This document shows, piece by piece, positions 60,401 to 64,000 of a DNA stretch of 64,000 nucleotides (within the stretch, counting starts at the first letter, position 1; the number at the start of each line of letters is the position of its first letter). A program made the position numbers and the translations under genes. The DNA lies in NCBI GenBank assembly GCA_963676095.1, contig OY781040.1, positions 1,488,001-1,552,000 on the forward strand. Reading direction: 5' to 3'. The notes under the pieces were generated by a model, which was given only the letters and a program-made list of their open reading frames with translations, ran no database searches and was not told where the DNA came from. Source of the stretch: G963676095 sp963676095 (GTDB lineage: Bacteria; Bacteroidota; Bacteroidia; Bacteroidales; Prolixibacteraceae).

Positions 60401-62201
60401 CGGTAGCCTTTTCCTCTTCAACTGTACTGTATATATTTTCTTTCTCCTTGATATCCTTCAGCTTATCTTCTATCTTCTGAACAGTTTCATCTGTTTTTTC
60501 CAGTGTCGATCCGGACGGCATCGTCACATACAGCGGGATATCCGTCTCCTGTACCTCCTGTAGAGAACTGACACTCACCGTAATACTAATGAAAATTGTC
60601 AAAAAGAACAGGATGACGCCGCCAAGAATGGTAACCAACGGATTCCGCATCGACGATTTTAGCAAAAGAAGGTATATTTGAACCATCCGGTTATTGGTAG
60701 TCACCTTTTCAAAATGAAAACCTTTCCCTTCCTTCTTTTTCAAAAACAGATGGATCCCCATGGGCACAAGGAGCAGCGCAACTACCAACGAGACGAGTAA
60801 AGTAGAGATAATTGAAACGCCGACATTCTTTCCCAACATCTCGATAAGATAGTTAGTTGAAAACAAAAATGGCAAAAAGACGGTGATTGTAGTCAGCGTG
60901 GAAGCCACGATTGAACGCCAGACTTCCGATGTCCCCTGTATCACGGAAGTATCTGCGTCTTCACCTTTCCCTGCAAGCCGGTATATATTCTCAAGCACCA
61001 CAACACTGTTATCAAGCAACATACCAATTGCCAGTGCCATTCCGACCAAAGTAAGGCTATTCAGTGTAATACCGTAGGCATAAAAGAAGTTAAATGCCGT
61101 AAATACGGAAACAGGAATTGCCAAAGCAATAAAAGCAACAATACGAATGTTTTTCAGAAAGATCCAGAGCACAAAGACAGCCATCAGACCGCCTACTATA
61201 GCCAGGTTAATAATCTGGTCGATATTCTCTTCCATTGTTTCAGCAGAGTTACTCTGGACGATTAGCTGAACATCCTTGCTTTTTAGCTTTTCATTTAACT
61301 GACCTATAAGTTGCTGTACTTTATGCGACAAATCGATCTGGTTAGCCTGGGAGTCGTTAACAAGTTGTACTGAGACAGCAGCTTTACCATTAACCCTGCT
61401 GTAGCTGGTAGCTTCCTTTTCTCCAAACCTTACTTCAGCCACATCTTTTAGCAATACAGGGCCATCGGCGACCACCAGGTTCTCGATATCCGAAACCTGG
61501 TTATACTCGGCTGTAACATGCACAAAATATATTTTGTCTTTTTCCTTCAGGTTTCCGACATAGGTACGCGACTGGGAGTTCTGGGATAATAAAGAACGAA
61601 TCGTAGCAGACGTTATGTTATAAGCCTTACAAGCCTGTTCGTTCGGAATAATTTCAATCGATTTCTCCTTACCGCCATAAACATTTACCCCTGCAACTCC
61701 ATCCACATTTTCCAGTTCCGGTTTAATATCCTGATCGACAACATTACGCACCCGGTCAATTTCCCCGCTTCCCAATGCCTGCAAAGACATGAACTGGTTA
61801 TTCATCTGAGTCAGATCGACCCGGTTAACGTTTACCGTGAAATCGTCCGGAAGGTCATCCTTCATAGCGTTGATCTTTTCCTGCAGCCTCAGGAAAGCCA
61901 GACTAAAATCGACATCCTTCTGATAGTAAACGACGATGCTCCCTCTCTTGGAATTAATACTCGATTCCATCGATTCGATCCCGTCCAGGGTACCAATAGC
62001 TTCTTCCAAAGGAATGACCACCTCATTTTCGAAATACTCAAGGTCAACTTCCTTATTGGAAGAAGCCTGAACATACAGAAAAGGAAGTTCCACATTCGGC
62101 AGCAACTCTACTTCCAGCTGTTTATAGGAAACATACCCAAGCAGGGTCAATCCGATAAACAGCATGCTGATCAGTGTTTTTCTATCAATTATAAATTTCA
62201 C
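57465..62201 (-). CDS. RND efflux permease fused to extra membrane helices and an ABC ATPase
   Basis: 1,578 residues; an AcrB-type RND is about 1,040. Residues about 1-1045 form a full RND permease: TM1 near residue 8, periplasmic domains, TM4 ALAIGMLLDNSVVVLENIYR (Asp-Asn instead of Asp-Asp), TM10 LLGIVVNNGIILIDYTN, and a Gly-rich loop near residue 650 (60231-60279). About 1055-1270 contain some six further helices. About 1295-1500 form an ABC domain: Walker A GLLGPNGAGKSTMM (about 1319), signature YSGGMKQRIGIAQIL (about 1424), Walker B ILVVDEPTAGLDP (about 1445) and H-loop FSTHIIED. There is no stop or frame break, and the frame continues to residue 1578. It lies 28 bp after another RND gene; a PepSY-like and an ABC-2 gene follow. 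The substrate is unknown. Confidence 0.93.
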   Translation of the reverse strand: MKFIIDRKTLISMLFIGLTLLGYVSYKQLEVELLPNVELPFLYVQASSNKEVDLEYFENEVVIPLEEAIGTLDGIESMESSINSKRGSIVVYYQKDVDFSLAFLRLQEKINAMKDDLPDDFTVNVNRVDLTQMNNQFMSLQALGSGEIDRVRNVVDQDIKPELENVDGVAGVNVYGGKEKSIEIIPNEQACKAYNITSATIRSLLSQNSQSRTYVGNLKEKDKIYFVHVTAEYNQVSDIENLVVADGPVLLKDVAEVRFGEKEATSYSRVNGKAAVSVQLVNDSQANQIDLSHKVQQLIGQLNEKLKSKDVQLIVQSNSAETMEENIDQIINLAIVGGLMAVFVLWIFLKNIRIVAFIALAIPVSVFTAFNFFYAYGITLNSLTLVGMALAIGMLLDNSVVVLENIYRLAGKGEDADTSVIQGTSEVWRSIVASTLTTITVFLPFLFSTNYLIEMLGKNVGVSIISTLLVSLVVALLLVPMGIHLFLKKKEGKGFHFEKVTTNNRMVQIYLLLLKSSMRNPLVTILGGVILFFLTIFISITVSVSSLQEVQETDIPLYVTMPSGSTLEKTDETVQKIEDKLKDIKEKENIYSTVEEEKATVTVKLADDYEKVNGRSYAEIKAEIKNLTKNMSPAEVSFEQTSSGGSGGGGGGSRGGGSTMSNFQKLLGIGTNEEKIVLKGEDFAVMQRVAQDLQYYLKDMDIIGNVRLSVSDNSPEVHMLFDPLLMTDLGIEMSSITSEMNSFSGEISTGVTFSQGVDEYDIMIKQNTDDNTSGTGNDADSRTMDDLKTVRMEDSNNAWHELQDFTRLVYAEGLSSITRVNQEKEIEITYTFESEAEESNDILDAYRYQIDALVAGYQFPSGIAAEVVHEEQDLSEFYFLIFAAVILIFMILASVFESIAIPFVLMFSIPLAAIGSLIGLIITGNSLFNANTMIGFLILLGIVVNNGIILIDYTNILRKRGFRRSRALMTAGLSRVRPILITAITTIVAMVPLAMGQAEYVSIIGAPFAIVVIGGLTLSTLLTLVFIPTMYSGLENSLAWFRSLDWKLRALQLVLMGLAFALVYFKVDSFAWQMLDVVLAVVLVPGITWFVMNSLKKAGTKLIGKDERVHIIIRNLVKIYDRPGRFSREWQGGINIRRRAGLEKDYHSIRDFDQVIWQLPLMGFLVYFAFIYLDRAFWNCFLAFLIYLYAKQMWKPFVIYLENRGRDTGKNSYFVFSKKSGGFLFWLLPLVELVFLYLKTRYIGLIIAFCVIWYLGLVIYVTSRRLYEEKININRITGRFGSLRRATYRFVKQIPLIGKRNSPFKALNGVSLEISTGMFGLLGPNGAGKSTMMRIICGILGQSYGKIWINGIDTQQKREELQGLIGYLPQEFGMYENMSAWDYLEYQAILKGITDDEERRQRLEYVLSAVHMYDRRDEKIGAYSGGMKQRIGIAQILLHLPKILVVDEPTAGLDPRERIRFRNLLVELSRERIVIFSTHIIEDISSSCNNLAVIIRGRVKYHGTPADMVHLAEKLVWQYEVPAAEFDRMPNKEMVVHHMRVGENIRVRVLSHGKPAEDAVLSNPLLEDAYLCLIKDLK

Positions 62202-62229
62202 TTTCAGAATTTTATATTGTTCTTCCGGA

Positions 62230-64000
62230 CTATTTTGCAGTCCCTCTTATTCGATCCTTTGCTTCCTCAAACAATTCATAAACGCAGGGGATAACCACAA
62301 GGGTCAATAAAGTCGAAGTGGTCAAACCGCCTATCACAGCCAATGCCATCGGCGAACGAAGCGATGAACTTTCGCCAAAGCCAAAAGTCAGCGGTAGCAA
62401 AGCAAGGATTGTCGTCAGACTGGTCATAATAATAGGACGTATACGTTGCTGCCCTGCCTGGGCAATTGCTTCAATCCTGCCGAGTCCATCCTGTCGTAAC
62501 TGAAGGATCCTGTCAATCAAAATAATAGAGTCATTCACTGCAATACCGACCAGCATGATTATACCTATAAACGCCATCATGTTAAGCGACTGCCCCAGGA
62601 AAAAGAAGGTGATAATAGAGCCTGCAACTGCCAAAGGAATGGTTAATAAAATTGTGAAAGGATGCAGCAACGACTCGAACTGGGAAGCCATAACCATATA
62701 TACAAGGATAATCGAGAGCAGCAGGGCAAAACTAAGACTCGACATTGATTCCTCACGCATCTCTTCTTCACCGCTGACACCTATCTTATAATCAGCAGGA
62801 ACAGAAAGCGGTGCAATAGCTGCTTTTATTTCCTGAACAGCCTGGTCAAGTGGTGTTTTTTTATCCAGTTGCGCAGTTACCTGCCCGATCCGGGTCTGGT
62901 TTCTCCGGTAAATTTGTTTAGGGGACTGTCCTATTTTAATCGAAGCCAACTCGTTGAGCTGAAACTCCTGGTTATCGCTCTCAATACGAAGATCGCTTAT
63001 CTGTGACAGATTCTTATCTGGCAATTTGAGCGTTATATCTTCCATCTCTCCTTCGCGTTCAACCTGCCCGACAGTTTTACCTTCAAGCTGGGCTTCCACC
63101 TGGGAAACAATATCACTAACGCTCAGGTCATACATTCCGGCCCGAAGTCTGTCAACCATAATCTCAACTTCAGGTGACCCGTTCTCCATTGACGATTCCA
63201 CGTTGTATATACCAGGCAGCCCTTCCATTTTCTTCTTTACCTGGGTTGCCAGGTCCTCGATCACATCGATATCCTCGCCCTGCACCTCAACAACAATAGG
63301 AGCTTCATCTGTTCCTAAAATATTTTGCAATGCAGTTTCATCCTGCTTATAACTAATCTCGACATTCTGGATGTCTCCGACTGCGTTATTGATTCTTCTG
63401 ATTGCCTCTGATGAAGTAATCTTACTGTCAGATTTCAGCGCGATATTCATCGTCGCCGTGTTATCTCCCTCAAGGATATCACTTTCTGAACTGCTTTCAT
63501 CATCGTCGCTGCTGGGGCCAATCTGACTGTAAATTGTCTTCAGGTCGCTGCCCAAAACCTCGGTTACCACCTTCTCCAGGTTTTCGACAGCCGATGATGT
63601 CCGTTCGAGCCTGGTCCCTTCCTGCATCCGGATATCCATCGAGAACTCCCGGGTTTCGGTTTTTGGCATGAATTCGGTACCAATAAACGGTACCATCAGG
63701 GCGGAAATTCCCATCAGGAACAAAGTAAGCGCAACAACAAGCCACTTTTTCTTCACAACTTTTTTCAGGAACTGTCCATATCCTTTCAGCTGAACTGACT
63801 TGGATTCAATATTGGCTTTGTTCTTGTAGAAAAGGTTGAATAACATGGGGATTAACAACATGGCCACAACAAGAGAAGACAGCAGTGAGAAAGTCACCGT
63901 CCAGGCCTGGTCCTTGAATAACTCACCGGAAGCACCATGAAGGTAAACGATCGGCAAAAAGACGACAATCGTAGTCAATGTCGACGAGGTTATAGCCCCT
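62230..64000 (-). CDS. RND efflux permease, 3' part (N-terminus beyond the window)
   Basis: The frame stays open to base 64000, so about 590 C-terminal residues are visible. The first visible residues (AITSSTLTTIVVFLPIVYLHG) belong to the TM4-TM6 region. Then come a periplasmic domain with EFSMDIRMQEGTRLERTSSA and GEDIDVIEDLATQVKK, and TM8-12 with FIGIIMLVGIAVNDSIILID and RPIIMTSLTTILALLPLTFG. It ends normally at residue ...EEAKDRIRGTAK without an ABC domain. It precedes the RND-ABC fusion by 28 bp, like the two-permease MdtBC arrangement. No adaptor or TolC is visible; they may lie further upstream. Confidence 0.93.
   Translation of the reverse strand, partial: GAITSSTLTTIVVFLPIVYLHGASGELFKDQAWTVTFSLLSSLVVAMLLIPMLFNLFYKNKANIESKSVQLKGYGQFLKKVVKKKWLVVALTLFLMGISALMVPFIGTEFMPKTETREFSMDIRMQEGTRLERTSSAVENLEKVVTEVLGSDLKTIYSQIGPSSDDDESSSESDILEGDNTATMNIALKSDSKITSSEAIRRINNAVGDIQNVEISYKQDETALQNILGTDEAPIVVEVQGEDIDVIEDLATQVKKKMEGLPGIYNVESSMENGSPEVEIMVDRLRAGMYDLSVSDIVSQVEAQLEGKTVGQVEREGEMEDITLKLPDKNLSQISDLRIESDNQEFQLNELASIKIGQSPKQIYRRNQTRIGQVTAQLDKKTPLDQAVQEIKAAIAPLSVPADYKIGVSGEEEMREESMSSLSFALLLSIILVYMVMASQFESLLHPFTILLTIPLAVAGSIITFFFLGQSLNMMAFIGIIMLVGIAVNDSIILIDRILQLRQDGLGRIEAIAQAGQQRIRPIIMTSLTTILALLPLTFGFGESSSLRSPMALAVIGGLTTSTLLTLVVIPCVYELFEEAKDRIRGTAK

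Noticed and set aside
57465..62201. Possibility that the RND-ABC fusion is two genes with a missed stop
   Set aside because: The frame is continuous, both domains keep full motifs, and the helices between them read as normal protein, so I keep it as one gene while listing the check.
1..64000. CRISPR arrays, insertion sequences, prophage or integrase genes
   Set aside because: No regularly spaced repeats, no transposase or integrase motifs, and no tRNA-flanking duplications were seen in the window.

Overview
The window looks like a chromosomal segment of a Bacteroidota bacterium, probably of the Bacteroidales/Marinilabiliales kind. The evidence is a fused SecDF, a TIGR02757-family protein, a TonB-dependent receptor with a phytase lipoprotein, FtsX/TolC/HlyD efflux genes, and repeated use of the Bacteroidota promoter box TAnnTTTG (sometimes with TTTG/TTG about 20 bp upstream) where one expects sigma-70 boxes. 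Most of the window is dense housekeeping DNA; I see no phage, insertion sequence or CRISPR array. The genus cannot be decided from the sequence alone.

Layout. 1-3.4 kb: the 3' part of a TonB-dependent receptor and a beta-propeller phytase-like lipoprotein. 3.5-8.5 kb (minus): tatA, a LolD-type ABC ATPase, a TIGR02757 protein and secDF. 8.6-10.7 kb: a small unknown protein, a retropepsin-like protein and mdh. 10.9-16.6 kb: an efflux cluster of two HlyD-type adaptors, a MacB/FtsX-type permease and a TolC, with no ATPase gene in it. 16.9-20.9 kb: valS-glmM. 21.0-22.6 kb: a radical SAM/SPASM enzyme behind an unknown 157-residue protein, with a strong hairpin between them. 23.2-28.2 kb: alanine dehydrogenase, a class I aminotransferase and recQ. 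28.4-34.5 kb (plus): tatC, lptB, tRNA-Leu(UAG), tig, clpP, clpX and an ABC ATPase. 34.6-40.9 kb: an alpha/beta hydrolase; lpxH, a KAS III-like gene, ung and rmuC on the minus strand; and a thioredoxin-fold lipoprotein lacking CxxC. 41-48.4 kb: ribF, ahcY, two small unknowns, greA, a HIT protein, ruvC, lipA and lipB. 48.4-50.9 kb: an M1 peptidase lipoprotein. 51.1-56.0 kb: a sulfur-themed group (LysR regulator, YeiH-type exporter, and a CoA-disulfide reductase-rhodanese-TusA-DsrE fusion) whose 445-bp intergenic region carries a phased array of palindromes. 56.1-64 kb (minus): an unusual transport operon that runs off the right edge.

The most striking gene is 57465..62201. It encodes 1,578 residues: a complete RND efflux permease, then about six extra membrane helices, then a complete ABC ATPase with Walker A, signature, Walker B and H-loop. 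Its operon also encodes a second RND permease, a PepSY-TM-like protein and a separate six-helix ABC-2-type permease. This looks like a machine mixing proton-driven and ATP-driven transport modules, and I know of no characterised example.

The second notable signal is regulatory. Three copies of GATGCGCATC lie upstream of the CoA-disulfide reductase fusion, spaced exactly 22 and 44 bp apart, and two of them form a perfect 38-bp palindrome. Other regulatory points are a terminator hairpin inside the greA leader, a clpP promoter embedded in the 5' arm of a hairpin that follows tig, and an 18-bp dyad just upstream of tig.

Protein functions are assigned from motifs and family memory by reading, without database searches. 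Promoter and terminator calls are sequence-pattern inferences.
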